Positions 51,826-61,973 of a DNA stretch of 64,000 bases are shown piece by piece. This DNA is from Methyloversatilis universalis (GTDB lineage Bacteria; Pseudomonadota; Gammaproteobacteria; Methylococcales; Methylococcaceae). The translations under genes were made by a program, and so were the position numbers. The notes under the pieces are model-generated. The model worked only from the letters and a program-made list of their open reading frames with translations. It was not told the origin of the DNA and made no database searches. The stretch is taken from contig DYIL01000006.1 of the NCBI GenBank assembly GCA_020723665.1, forward strand, positions 1-64,000, read 5' to 3'. Every line of letters starts with the position of its first letter. The stretch's first letter is position 1.

Positions 51826-52922
51826 TTTCGATCCAAGTTGAAAATCGGGCGTCCGTACCTGACAAAACGCGGCGGCGTAATCAGCACCTCTTTCGATCGG
51901 CCACGAATATCCACCCAGGCGCGGTCATAATCCCCGGGAGGAACACGGGCAAAAGCGATCGCTCGGTTGAGCGTAGGCGAGAAAATCCCGCTCGTGACGA
52001 TACCCTCGCCCCTCCCCGGAACGACGACCCTCTGCCCATGCCGCAGCACGCCCTTGTCCTTCAGCACGAGCCCGACAAACCGGCGCAGTTGCCCGGTTTT
52101 CCGCTGCTCCTCCAGAGCCGTGCGACCGATGAACCGGCGCTCCGCCGGTTCCCAGGCGACCGTCCAGGCCAGTCCCGCTTCCAGCGGAGTCACGGTTTCG
52201 TCCATATCCAATCCGTAAAGACGCATGCCGGCTTCGAGCCGCAAGGTGTCCCTCGCGCCCAGTCCGCAAGGTCTAAAGCCTCCTGCGATCAGTCCTTTCC
52301 ATAAGGCGGGCGCATCGGCTTGAGGCAGAATGATTTCCAAACCGTCTTCGCCGGTATAGCCGCTGCAAGACAGGAACCAATTCCCCGCCTCGGCAAACTC
52401 GAACGGCGCCAGGGAGCCAGCGGCGACGTGCAATTCGGCCGGCAGACAAGCATGGGCTTTGCGTCTCGCTGCCGGCCCCTGTGCCGCGATGATTGCGAGA
52501 TCCTGCCTGGGCAGGATGCTCAAGGAAAATTCCGAGGCGTGCCGCTCAATCCAGGCGATGACCTTGTCCCGGGTAGCGGCGTTGCTCACGATCCGAAACT
52601 GATCCTCCGCGCGGCGGAAAACGGTCAAATCGTCCAGGATGCCGCCGCTGTCGTCGAGCATACAGCTGTACAGCGCCTTGCCGGAACCGCTCAATCGACC
52701 CACGTCGTTCGCCAGGAGCCTACTCAGAAACCGACTGCAACCCGTACCCTCGAGATCGATGATCGTCATGTGCGACACATCGAAAATGCCGGCGTCGCGC
52801 CGTACGGCATGGTGCTCCTCCAATTGCGATCCAAAGTGAAGCGGCAACTCCCAACCCGCGAACTCCACCATGCGTCCGCCGGACTGTCTGTGAATGTCGT
52901 TCAAGATTGTCTTACGCGCCAT
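51819..52922 (-). CDS. gcvT: Glycine cleavage system aminomethyltransferase T
   Basis: MARKTILNDIHRQSGGRMVEFAGWELPLHFGS; AGIFDVSHMTIIDLEG; SGYTGEDGLEIILP. Confidence 0.97.
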   Translation of the reverse strand: MARKTILNDIHRQSGGRMVEFAGWELPLHFGSQLEEHHAVRRDAGIFDVSHMTIIDLEGTGCSRFLSRLLANDVGRLSGSGKALYSCMLDDSGGILDDLTVFRRAEDQFRIVSNAATRDKVIAWIERHASEFSLSILPRQDLAIIAAQGPAARRKAHACLPAELHVAAGSLAPFEFAEAGNWFLSCSGYTGEDGLEIILPQADAPALWKGLIAGGFRPCGLGARDTLRLEAGMRLYGLDMDETVTPLEAGLAWTVAWEPAERRFIGRTALEEQRKTGQLRRFVGLVLKDKGVLRHGQRVVVPGRGEGIVTSGIFSPTLNRAIAFARVPPGDYDRAWVDIRGRSKEVLITPPRFVRYGRPIFNLDRNF

Positions 52923-53110
52923 GGGCTTGGACCTGATAGCCGTGAATAGATGTTTGTTTAGACCTCATCGTCCGCAAATGCCGCCCGAACGAAGACATGA
53001 AGGGCTATCCCTCGAACCCACAACATCTGCGGCTTCGCTCAGGACACGCGCCTCGAACCAAACCTGAACGGACGCCTTATCGAGTGAACCCCAAAATGAA
53101 GAAACAAAGA

Positions 53111-53128
53111 GGCCGGCAAAAGCCGGCC
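53111..53128 (-). terminator. Terminator hairpin downstream of hppA
   Basis: GGCCGGCAAAAGCCGGCC followed on the minus strand by CTCTTTGTTTCTTCA. Confidence 0.65.
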
Positions 53129-53150
53129 CCGAACTACACCGTTGCGATAC

Positions 53151-55283
53151 TCACAGCAACGGAATGATTAAGAGAGCCACGATATTGATGATCTTGATCA
53201 TCGGATTGACGGCCGGGCCCGCCGTGTCCTTGTACGGATCGCCGACGGTATCGCCGGTCACCGCCGCCTTGTGGGCTTCGGAACCCTTGCCGCCGTGATG
53301 GCCGTCCTCGATATATTTTTTCGCGTTGTCCCAGGCGCCGCCCCCGGTGGTCATGGAAATGGCCACGAACAAGCCGGTAATGATCGACCCGATGAGCACG
53401 CCGCCCAACGCCTCCTTACCGAGCAGCAGGCCGACCAGAATGGGCATCGCCACGGGCAGCAGCGAGGGCACGATCATCTCCTTGATCGCCGCGATGGTCA
53501 GCATGTCCACCGCCTTCGAATAATCCGGCTTCGCCGTATAGTCCATGATGCCGGGAATTTCCCGGAACTGCCGCCGCACTTCGTTGACGATTCCGCCTGC
53601 GGCGCGTCCCACGGCCTCCATCGCCAGCGCACCGAACAGGTAAGGCACCAAACCGCCGATGAAGAGCCCGATGACAACCATGTGGTTGGACAGGTCGAAG
53701 GCGGTCTCGCCGCCCAGATTATGGGTGTAGTCCGCAAACAGCACAAGCGCGGCGAGCCCGGCCGAGCCGATGGCATAACCCTTGGTGACCGCTTTCGTGG
53801 TATTGCCGACGGCATCGAGCGGATCGGTGATATTGCGGATTTCGGCAGGCAATTCGGCCATCTCGGCGATGCCCCCGGCATTATCCGTGATGGGGCCATA
53901 GGCGTCCAAGGCCACGATCATCCCGGTCATGGACAGCATTGCCGTGGCGGCCACGGCGATTCCGAACAAACCGGCCAGCTCGTAAGCTCCCCAAATGCTG
54001 GCGCATACGGCAACAACGGGTGCCGCAGTAGACTTCATGGAGATGCCCAGCCCCGCGATGATATTGGTGGCGTGCCCGGTGGTGGATGCCGATGCGATGT
54101 GCTGAACCGGCTTGAATTCGGTCGCGGTGTAGTATTCGGTGATGGCGACCATGAGCCCGGTCAGGATCAGGCCGATAAGCGCGGAAAAATAGATGCTGTG
54201 GGCCGAAATCGTTTCGCCCGCGAGCGATACCTCGCTGCCGAACAGCGCTAGCGTCACCGGATAGAACACCAGGGCGGACAGACCGCCGGAAATGATGACG
54301 CCCTTGTAAAGCCCGCTCATGATCTTGCGCCCTTCGGTGACCTCCACGAAACCCGTGCCGATGATGGACGCTACGATGGAAATTCCGCCGAGCACCAGCG
54401 GGTAAGCGACGGCGTTTTCGGATCCCGAGGTTAGCAGGCTTGCCAGCAGCATGGTGGCGACGATGGTCACGGCATAGGTTTCGAACAAGTCGGCGGCCAT
54501 GCCGGCGCAATCGCCCACGTTGTCGCCCACGTTGTCGGCGATGACGGCAGGATTTCGGGGATCGTCCTCGGGAATTCCGGCCTCCACCTTGCCCACCAGG
54601 TCTGCACCGACGTCGGCGCCCTTGGTGAAGATGCCGCCCCCCAAACGGGCGAAGATGGAAATCAACGATCCGCCGAAAGCGAGCCCCACCAGCGCGTGGA
54701 GAGGATCTTCGACACCGGACGCCTTGAGGATCACGTAATAGCCGGCAACGCCCAGCAGCCCCAATCCGACCACCAACAGCCCGGTGATCGCGCCGCCCCG
54801 AAAGGCGACGGTGAAAGCGGCATTCATGCCCTGGTAGGCCGCCTGCGCGGTGCGCGAGTTGGAGCGTACCGAGATGTTCATGCCGATGTAACCGGCAACG
54901 CCGGACAGCACGGCACCGACGGCGAAGCCGAGGGCGACCGCCCAGCCTAGGGCGACGCCTATCACCAGGAAGAGAGCGCCTCCGACCAGACCGATCGTCT
55001 TGTACTGACGGTTCAGATAAGCCTTGGCGCCTTGCTGAATGGCCGAGGCGATGTCGACCATGCGCTCATTGCCCGGCGATTGGGCGTTGATCCAGGCAAT
55101 GGAAAGGATTCCGTAGATCAGGGCGGCGACCGCGGCCGTGAAAGCGAAGGCCACTCCCCAGCCGATGGTGAAACCGATGTACAGGAACTCGATGAGTCCC
55201 AAACCGGCGATGAGCTTACAGCGGCGGTCGGTCAGCACCAGCCGGACGCCCTCTTGAGCTCGGGCGACGAGTAAATAGGCCAT
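53151..55283 (-). CDS. hppA: Membrane-bound proton-translocating pyrophosphatase
   Basis: [81 protein letters not shown]. Confidence 0.98.
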   Translation of the reverse strand: MAYLLVARAQEGVRLVLTDRRCKLIAGLGLIEFLYIGFTIGWGVAFAFTAAVAALIYGILSIAWINAQSPGNERMVDIASAIQQGAKAYLNRQYKTIGLVGGALFLVIGVALGWAVALGFAVGAVLSGVAGYIGMNISVRSNSRTAQAAYQGMNAAFTVAFRGGAITGLLVVGLGLLGVAGYYVILKASGVEDPLHALVGLAFGGSLISIFARLGGGIFTKGADVGADLVGKVEAGIPEDDPRNPAVIADNVGDNVGDCAGMAADLFETYAVTIVATMLLASLLTSGSENAVAYPLVLGGISIVASIIGTGFVEVTEGRKIMSGLYKGVIISGGLSALVFYPVTLALFGSEVSLAGETISAHSIYFSALIGLILTGLMVAITEYYTATEFKPVQHIASASTTGHATNIIAGLGISMKSTAAPVVAVCASIWGAYELAGLFGIAVAATAMLSMTGMIVALDAYGPITDNAGGIAEMAELPAEIRNITDPLDAVGNTTKAVTKGYAIGSAGLAALVLFADYTHNLGGETAFDLSNHMVVIGLFIGGLVPYLFGALAMEAVGRAAGGIVNEVRRQFREIPGIMDYTAKPDYSKAVDMLTIAAIKEMIVPSLLPVAMPILVGLLLGKEALGGVLIGSIITGLFVAISMTTGGGAWDNAKKYIEDGHHGGKGSEAHKAAVTGDTVGDPYKDTAGPAVNPMIKIINIVALLIIPLL

Positions 55284-55343
55284 TTTCTCCTCCTCTTTTT
55301 GCTAATTCTTGTTTTTAAATCACATGGGGCATGAGCTTGGAAA

Positions 55344-56606
55344 TCACACTGCAAATTGGCTGGTCAGTTTTTTGGGAACCGCCGCGTTCTTCAATAAGAC
55401 GTAATCCGGCAATCCGTTCCGGTACGGCGGGTAGTCTTCGCCTTCGATCAAAGGAAGCAAATAGGCGCGGCAGGCATCAGTAATGCCGAAACCGTCCGCA
55501 GAAATAAACTCCCGCGGCATTTTCTTTTCCACATTGGCCACGTCCGCCAAGTTGGCGTGACCGATCTTCCATTGATAAGGCGAATCGGACGCACGGACGA
55601 TCGTGGGCATGACCGCATTGCGGCCGTCCAGAGCCAACTCGACGGCGGCCTTGCCCAGAGCGTAAGCCTGCTCGGCATCGGTTTTCGAAGCGATATGTCG
55701 GGCGGAGCGCTGCAGATAATCGGCCACCGCCCAGTGACACCGAAATCCCAAACCGTTCTTGACCAGCGAAGCGATAAGCGGAGCGACGCCGCCCAACTGG
55801 GTATGGCCGAACACGTCCTTGATGCCGGCATCGGCCAGGAATTTACCGTCGGGACCTTTCACGCCTTCGGAGACCACGATCGAGCAATAGCCGTAACGTT
55901 TGACCTTGTCCTCGACTGCCGCTAGGAACTTCGCTTGATCGAACGGAATTTCGGGAAACAGGATGACGAGCGGAATATCCAGTGTTTCGTCGGCCGCCAG
56001 CCCGCCGGCCGCCGCGATCCAGCCGGCATGGCGTCCCATGACTTCGATGACGAAGATCTTGGTGGACGTAGCCGCCATCGACGCTACGTCGAAACTGGCC
56101 TCGCGGGTGGAGACGGCGATATATTTGGCCACGGAGCCGAAGCCGGGACAGTTGTCGGTGATGGGCAGATCGTTATCCACCGTCTTGGGGATATGGATGG
56201 CGCACAAGGGGTAACCCATTTTTTCCGAAAGCTGCGACACCTTGAGGCAGGTATCGGCCGAGTCGCCGCCCCCGTTGTAGAAAAAATAGCCGATATCGTG
56301 GGCCTTGAAGACTTCGATCAGCCGCTCGTATTGCGCCCTACCCTCCTCGAGTCCCTTCAGCTTGTAGCGGCAGGAACCGAAAGCCCCGCCCGGGGTGTGC
56401 CGCAGACCTGCGATAGCCTGATCGGATTCCTGCGTCGTGTCGACGAGGTCTTCGGTCAACGCGCCGACGATGCCGTTACGCCCGGCATAAACGCTGCCGA
56501 TGCGATCACGGTGCCGGCGCGCGGTTTCGATCACGCCGCAGGCGGATGCGTTGATGACGGCGGTCACGCCGCCGGATTGGGCATAAAATGCATTCCGAAT
56601 GGCCAT
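55344..56606 (-). CDS. pfp: Pyrophosphate-dependent 6-phosphofructokinase
   Basis: FYNGGGDSADTCLKVSQLSEKMGYPLCAIHIPKTVDNDLPITDNCPGFGSVAKY; GRHAGWIAAAGGLA. Confidence 0.95.
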   Translation of the reverse strand: MAIRNAFYAQSGGVTAVINASACGVIETARRHRDRIGSVYAGRNGIVGALTEDLVDTTQESDQAIAGLRHTPGGAFGSCRYKLKGLEEGRAQYERLIEVFKAHDIGYFFYNGGGDSADTCLKVSQLSEKMGYPLCAIHIPKTVDNDLPITDNCPGFGSVAKYIAVSTREASFDVASMAATSTKIFVIEVMGRHAGWIAAAGGLAADETLDIPLVILFPEIPFDQAKFLAAVEDKVKRYGYCSIVVSEGVKGPDGKFLADAGIKDVFGHTQLGGVAPLIASLVKNGLGFRCHWAVADYLQRSARHIASKTDAEQAYALGKAAVELALDGRNAVMPTIVRASDSPYQWKIGHANLADVANVEKKMPREFISADGFGITDACRAYLLPLIEGEDYPPYRNGLPDYVLLKNAAVPKKLTSQFAV

Positions 56607-56747
56607 AGCCGTCCTTCTATCTTCCCGAGTCCGAAAAGCCTACATTAGAACAATTGATCCGCCAGTACAAGGCACTCAGAAGGTCAAACGCGGTGCAATC
56701 CTACGTACGGACATTTACCGATTTCTCTCGAAAATCGAGAAACTTAG

Positions 56748-56846
56748 CAGGCTGTTGAAAAATTCGATGCTCCTACCATAGGTAGTGGGCAACGACGGAA
56801 CTGTTAACCTACATGTCGTATGCAGAATGCGTTTTTCAACACCCTG
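56748..56846. repeat. 99-bp MITE-like element, family D
   Basis: Inverted termini CAGGCTGTTGAAAAA / TTTTTCAACACCCTG (15 bp, 1 mismatch). Confidence 0.6.
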
Positions 56847-57182
56847 TTAGAGCGCTTTCATCGCTGATGTACGCTCGAAAAGGAAGCAGCCTTCGGCAGC
56901 CAGTGGGTTTGCCCTTCGGGCGAACGTTGTTCGTCCCATTCCGCTCCAGGCGGAATGGTCGCTCCCGGCGAGTTCGTCTTTGCTTGCCCAAAGACGAATG
57001 TGTCGGGAACACGTTTGGACGCGCGTAGCGCCCGAAGGGTTTGCGCCAAGGAAGGTGCGAATCCAAAGTAACCCAAAGACAAATCGGCCGGGAGCCGATT
57101 TGGATGCTCGGGCGCGTCATACGGGACGATTCTGCAATGCCGTATTGCTGATTAGAAAATGCTCTACCCAGGCAAAGAATCC

Positions 57183-57992
57183 ATGCCCATTCCCATCTGT
57201 CAGATCGATACCTTCACCGAACGCCTGTTTCGCGGGAATCCGGCCGCTGTATGCCTACTCGAACATTGGCTTGACGATCCGGTTCTGCAAGCTATCGCCG
57301 CCGAGAACAATCTTTCCGAAACGGCTTTCCTGGTCGGCGGAAACGGGCGTCACGCCTTGCGCTGGTTCACGCCTACAGTCGAGATGGATCTCTGCGGGCA
57401 TGCGACCCTGGCCTCGGCTTATGTGGTGTTCCAGGAGCTGGAGCCGAGCTTGCAGGAAGTGGTTTTCGAAAGCCGCAGCGGCGAACTCCGGGTAAGCCGC
57501 AAGGATGAGCTCTTGACCCTGGACTTTCCGGCGAGCCGCGGACAGGGCTGCGATTGCCCCGCCCTCCTCGTCCGAGGGCTGGGCCGCAAACCCCTGGAAG
57601 TCCTGCGCGATGCCAATTACCTTTGCGTTTTCGCCGACGAAGAGGATATCCGCTCCCTGACTCCGGATTTTTCGGCCTTGGCGAGGCTCGATGTTCCGGG
57701 CGTGGTTGTCACGGCGCCGGGCCGAACCGTCGATTTCGTTTCGCGCATGTTCGCGCCCAGGGTCGGCATCCCGGAAGATCCGGTGACCGACTCGGCGCAC
57801 TGCCTGCTGGCGACCTACTGGGCGGCGCGCACCGGCAAGACCCGCTTCACCGCGCGGCAGCTGTCGCGCCGGGGCGGCGAACTCGAGTGCGAATTGCGGG
57901 ACGGGCGCGTGCTCATCTCCGGCCGGGCGGTGAAATATCTGCAAGGCGAGATTCTGCTTCAATCATTTACCGAAGAATCGACAATCCCATGA
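57183..57992 (+). CDS. PhzF family phenazine biosynthesis-like isomerase
   Basis: PICQIDTFTERLFRGNPAAVCLLEHWLDD, AAENNLSETAFLV, RWFTPTVEMDLCGHATLASAYV. Confidence 0.95.
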   Translation: MPIPICQIDTFTERLFRGNPAAVCLLEHWLDDPVLQAIAAENNLSETAFLVGGNGRHALRWFTPTVEMDLCGHATLASAYVVFQELEPSLQEVVFESRSGELRVSRKDELLTLDFPASRGQGCDCPALLVRGLGRKPLEVLRDANYLCVFADEEDIRSLTPDFSALARLDVPGVVVTAPGRTVDFVSRMFAPRVGIPEDPVTDSAHCLLATYWAARTGKTRFTARQLSRRGGELECELRDGRVLISGRAVKYLQGEILLQSFTEESTIP

Positions 57993-58273
57993 CGCTTCGA
58001 TTGCCCCGCCGCGCCGCGCGGCTCACCGGTTCCCTGATCCGCGACATCCTACAGGTCACCCAGCGGCCCGGCGTGATTTCCTTCGCCGGCGGCTTGCCGG
58101 TCGCCGAAGCAATGCCGCCCCTATACTTCGAAGGGTTGGTCGACGACTACTGCCAATACGGCTCCAGCGAAGGCGAGCCGGCTCTGCGCTTGAACTTCAG
58201 CCATGCGGCTCCGGCAAACATCGAGCGGGGCGTCGCCTTGCTTGCGGAGATTCTGAACGGGTGCGCCGAATGA
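57989..58273 (+). pseudogene. Internally deleted fold-type I PLP-dependent aminotransferase (N- and C-termini fused in frame)
   Basis: 94-aa ORF: ...SLIRDILQVTQRPGVISFAGGLPVAEAMPPLYFEGLVDDYCQYGSSEGEPALR|LNFSHAAPANIERGVALLAEIL; PLP-Lys core absent. Confidence 0.7.
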
Positions 58274-59190
58274 AAACGAAAATTTGGATTGCGTTACTGG
58301 CGGTTTATATCGTTTGGGGCTCGACCTACCTGGTGATCCGCTTCGCGGTGGAGACCCTGCCGCCGTTTCTGTCGGGCGGGCTTCGCTTTCTCGTTTCGGG
58401 CGCGATCCTTTTGATCTGGCGACGCGCTGCGGGCGACGCTCCGCCAACCCTTCGCCAATGGCGATCGGCGGCCATCGTCGGCACCTTGCTCCTCCTCGGC
58501 GGTAACGGACTGGTCTCGTGGGCGGAGCAAACCGTCCCTTCGGGCATCGCCGCGCTGATCATCGGCGCAGTACCGATGTTCATGGTGATCGCCGACGCAC
58601 TCAGACCGAACGGCGTCAGACCGACCGCTCGCGTCATCGCCGGCCTCGCCATCGGTTTCACGGGAATTTACCTGCTTGTCGGGCCTTCGGAATTTTCCGA
58701 AGGGCTGCATTTGGACGTGTTCGGCGTGACGGCCCTCCTGATCGCCGGTTTTCTATGGGCGATCGGCTCGATCTGCGGCAAGACGCTCGACCTGCCGAAA
58801 TCCGCCCTGATGACCATGGGCGCGGAAATGCTGACCGGCGGCTTCGCCCTGATGGTCGTGAGTGCCGTCACCGGCGAATTGAAAGGGTTCAGCTTTGTGC
58901 AGGTTTCCACCGACTCGTGGCTGGCCTTGGCCTATCTCATCGCTTTCGGCTCGATGATCGGTTTCGTCGCCTACGCCTGGCTTTTACAAAACGCGCCCGT
59001 CCCGCTGGTGGCGACCTATGCTTACGTCAATCCTTTGGTGGCGGTGTTCCTCGGCAACTGGTTCGCGCAAGAACCCTTGACCCCGCGCATCTTGTCGGCA
59101 TCGGCGATCATTGTCGGGTCGGTGGTGTTCATCAACAGCGCGGGCCGGTCGAAACCGCCCAAGAAAGCGATGGTTGCGGTGAACGAATAG
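58270..59190 (+). CDS. EamA/DMT superfamily transporter
   Basis: WIALLAVYIVWGSTYLVIRFAVETLPPFLSGGLRFLVSGAILL; 10 TM-like segments. Confidence 0.94.
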   Translation: MKTKIWIALLAVYIVWGSTYLVIRFAVETLPPFLSGGLRFLVSGAILLIWRRAAGDAPPTLRQWRSAAIVGTLLLLGGNGLVSWAEQTVPSGIAALIIGAVPMFMVIADALRPNGVRPTARVIAGLAIGFTGIYLLVGPSEFSEGLHLDVFGVTALLIAGFLWAIGSICGKTLDLPKSALMTMGAEMLTGGFALMVVSAVTGELKGFSFVQVSTDSWLALAYLIAFGSMIGFVAYAWLLQNAPVPLVATYAYVNPLVAVFLGNWFAQEPLTPRILSASAIIVGSVVFINSAGRSKPPKKAMVAVNE

Positions 59191-59254
59191 TCCTTACCCG
59201 TATTCCGCCGCGCTGCATACGAGCTACGAAAACGCGGATTGGAGCAATCTTCTC

Positions 59255-59463
59255 ATGCACGAGCTCAGCTATTACGAAACCATGGCGGAATACAATGCTT
59301 GGATGAACGAGAAGCTCTACCGGGTTCTGTGCCGAGATGCCGGACGAACTGCGGAAAAAGGATCTCAGCTCCTTTTTCAGGTCGAGACACGGCACGCTCA
59401 ATAACCTGCTCCTGGCCGACATCATCTGGATAAGACGTTTTACAGGGCAGCCCTTGCCGTTCG
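59255..59463 (+). pseudogene. DinB-family protein fragment, frameshifted and truncated by a repeat
   Basis: MHELSYYETMAEYNAWMNEKLYRVLCR (frame 1) / MPDELRKKDLSSFFRSRHGTLNNLLLADIIWIRRFTGQPLPFEE (frame 2). Confidence 0.7.
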
Positions 59464-59530
59464 AGGAAACTCTGAACAAGTGGATTCCGTTCTTCCCGAG
59501 CTTGTCAAAGGACTTAATCAGAGCTTCCTT
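59464..59530. repeat. Family A MITE-like copy, short form
   Basis: AGGAAACTCTGAACAAGTGGATTCCG...GGACTTAATCAGAGCTTCCTT. Confidence 0.75.
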
Positions 59531-59534
59531 ACGC

Positions 59535-60044
59535 CTACGATCCACACACCGCTTTGAGTCGGGTATCGATCTGGCGAGTCAGGCTTTCGACGCCTTTGAC
59601 GGTGATATTCCGCTGTTGACCCTTAACCTCGACGATGAAGTCGCCGACGACATCGCCGGTCTTCGCATCGACCAAATGCGCCATCAGATAAGCGAACAAA
59701 AAGCTTGGCTTATGCAGCCGCCCGACAATGACGAATTCGCTTCCGCTGGCTTTCCCGAGCGCTGCCGCCTCGTCCGAATGATCCCAGAGATATCCGAATC
59801 CCTTGTTGGCCTCTGCTTGAGCCGCCGGATCGATCGGGACGATCGGATAACCCCTGGCACTCAGGCTTTCCTCCAGCAGCCGTTTTAAAGAGGCTGTTCT
59901 TTCGACTTCCTCGGCGACGCCCGGATTCGACGTGACGTCGTTAAGTTCGAAATCTAGAACGGCGACACCGCCTTTCGCGTTCGCGCCAAAGGAAACCAGG
60001 ATCGTGAGCGCAACGATCGAAACACGTTTGCTGAAAAAAGACAT
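59535..60044 (-). CDS. DUF2380-like exported protein
   Basis: Signal peptide; GGVAVLDFELNDVTSNPG...FVIVGRLHKPSFLFAYLMAHLVDAKTGDVVGDFIVEVKGQ. Confidence 0.75.
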   Translation of the reverse strand: MSFFSKRVSIVALTILVSFGANAKGGVAVLDFELNDVTSNPGVAEEVERTASLKRLLEESLSARGYPIVPIDPAAQAEANKGFGYLWDHSDEAAALGKASGSEFVIVGRLHKPSFLFAYLMAHLVDAKTGDVVGDFIVEVKGQQRNITVKGVESLTRQIDTRLKAVCGS

Positions 60045-60601
60045 TTGACTCTCCAATTCTCGAATCGTGTCCGGCGTCCTGGACGCCGACCGATCGCTTA
60101 GACTCGTAGTCCGCATGAAACGCAGTGGAATACGGGAATCTCGCGTCTCCGATTATCCGCGATTTCCTTACACGTCATCCGGACTACGTCGCTGACCCTG
60201 TCGAAGGGTTTTGGGACCTTGTCCACGCCAAGCTATAGCCGGTCGAATACGAGAGCATTCATATCGTCAAATCCACCGAAATGCCGGAGAAAATCCCCTC
60301 GGAAAGCAACGCGGCGCAAATCAAGCTCGTGCCGGCACGGTTATGCTGCTTCCGCAAAGCGCATCCTACGTGAAATCTTTCCCGGGGAAACCACGGCGCG
60401 CGCGGCTCGTCGAAATCGTATACGGCTCCGGAAGACCGGTGTCTGCTGCACTTGCGACGGCCTCGAAGCCCTTCCGTGGTTCCGCCGTGGGAATGCCGGA
60501 CGGCGAACAACCAGCCGAGAACGCCCTTCCCTCCAAAACGTCATTGAGTCCCTGCACCCCGGACTTGCTAAAATCCGTTGTTTAACAATTAGGAACGCTT
60601 C

Positions 60602-61066
60602 ATGCGCTCGGAAACAGGACTTCGAAAATCAAGCCTCCGACATCGCAATCGCGCGATCGCCAGCGGCGACGGAGCACAGCACCCTTTACGGCTTTCCCGC
60701 CTTTGGCAAGGCATCGGCTGGCTGATGGTCGCCGTCGTAGTTTGGCTGAGCCTGACCCCGGAACCGCCGCATCCGCCCACGTCCTGGCTCGCCTGGGACA
60801 AGGCGCAACACGCGCTAGCTTACGGCTCGCTCATGTACTGGTTTCGGCAGGCCTTTCTGCCCCACTGGCGCTGGCCGCTGTTTCTCCTCGTGTTGGGCGT
60901 GATGCTTGAATATCTACAGGAACTCGGCGGCGTCCGCACGTCCGACTCGAACGACATGATCGCCAACGGCATCGGCGTAGTCCTCGGCCTGGCGCTCAGC
61001 TACACGCCGCTCGGACGGCTACTTTCGAAAGTCGACGCGATCGTCGGAGCGAAGCGTCTTCGCTAA
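60602..61066 (+). CDS. VanZ-like family membrane protein
   Basis: WLSLTPEPPHPPTSWLAWDKAQHALAYGSLMYWFR...LEYLQELGGVRTSDSNDMIANGIGVVLG. Confidence 0.85.
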   Translation: MRSETGLRKSSLRHRNRAIASGDGAQHPLRLSRLWQGIGWLMVAVVVWLSLTPEPPHPPTSWLAWDKAQHALAYGSLMYWFRQAFLPHWRWPLFLLVLGVMLEYLQELGGVRTSDSNDMIANGIGVVLGLALSYTPLGRLLSKVDAIVGAKRLR

Positions 61067-61361
61067 ACAATAAGCGCATTTGACCGTACGCCGGGATAAA
61101 CGAAGCGTTGCCGGCACACTGCGGTCGATTCTAAAGGGATTGCCGATCGCAGGCAACCCCCGAGACCGGAGGGATGGTGTGCGTGCGAAACGGCAGTCCT
61201 ACTGACTTGCACGGCGAACGGCGGAACACGGTCGGGGCCGGATGCCGGATCGGTTTATCCGAAAACGGCGGTTGTCGTCGACCATTTCGCACAGTCAACC
61301 GCGGGGGCGCGCTGCACGAAACGCTACGCTCATCCCGCCAAGCACCCGAGCGAACGCCAGC

Positions 61362-61973
61362 CTACTTTCCTCCCCCGTCACCGGCGTGAGCGTCTGCCGC
61401 CGGCGTATCCATACTTTTTTCGATCGCCCTGATGGCTTCCAATTTCTCGCGGAGAATCCTCGCCTCGTCCGTTGCGGAATCGTCTTTGCTGCCGGGCTTC
61501 GAATCCGGAGCGCGGCCCGCGATCGACTTGCGATCCGGCTTTCTTTCCGCTGCCGCGGATTTTCTCGGCTGGCTTCCGGTATGTCTCAGCATTTCCATGT
61601 GAATCGCAATCAGATTCTGCACGCGGCCGTCCGGCATCCGTTCGGGCGCGATACCGCCCACCGAAGCCAGAATTTTGGTGGCGTCTCCGCAAGCTTCGGA
61701 AAGCGTTCGCGCAATCAGAAGATGGAGGCGCACGCCGACATCGGGGTTTCTCTGGTAAGCCTTGAGCAGACGCCGGCATTCCTCGGCGCGCCCCGCTCCG
61801 CTCTTGTTGGCGAACGCCGCGCCGAAGCCCAGCAATTCGTCGATGTCCGATCGCGAATAAGCATCGTTGGACGGCGAGTAGTACGAAGCTCTGTACCAAT
61901 TGCCGGGGTAGTCGGCACAGCCGGTCAGTAGCAAGAGCCCCATCCAAACGGTGCCGCGGACTAGTATTTTCAT
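61362..61973 (-). CDS. Putative lipoprotein (QseG-like position, downstream of the sensor kinase)
   Basis: Lipobox LLLLTGCADYP; stop of the kinase gene abuts its start. Confidence 0.7.
   Translation of the reverse strand: MKILVRGTVWMGLLLLTGCADYPGNWYRASYYSPSNDAYSRSDIDELLGFGAAFANKSGAGRAEECRRLLKAYQRNPDVGVRLHLLIARTLSEACGDATKILASVGGIAPERMPDGRVQNLIAIHMEMLRHTGSQPRKSAAAERKPDRKSIAGRAPDSKPGSKDDSATDEARILREKLEAIRAIEKSMDTPAADAHAGDGGGK

Noticed and set aside
56836-57120. Small ORFs (94 and 74 aa) in the pfp-phzF gap
   Set aside because: Repeat-like palindromic DNA open in several frames; no coding evidence
60211-60725. Overlapping ORFs of 124 and 168 aa upstream of the vanZ-like gene
   Set aside because: No motif, overlapping frames, and part overlaps the supported vanZ-like CDS
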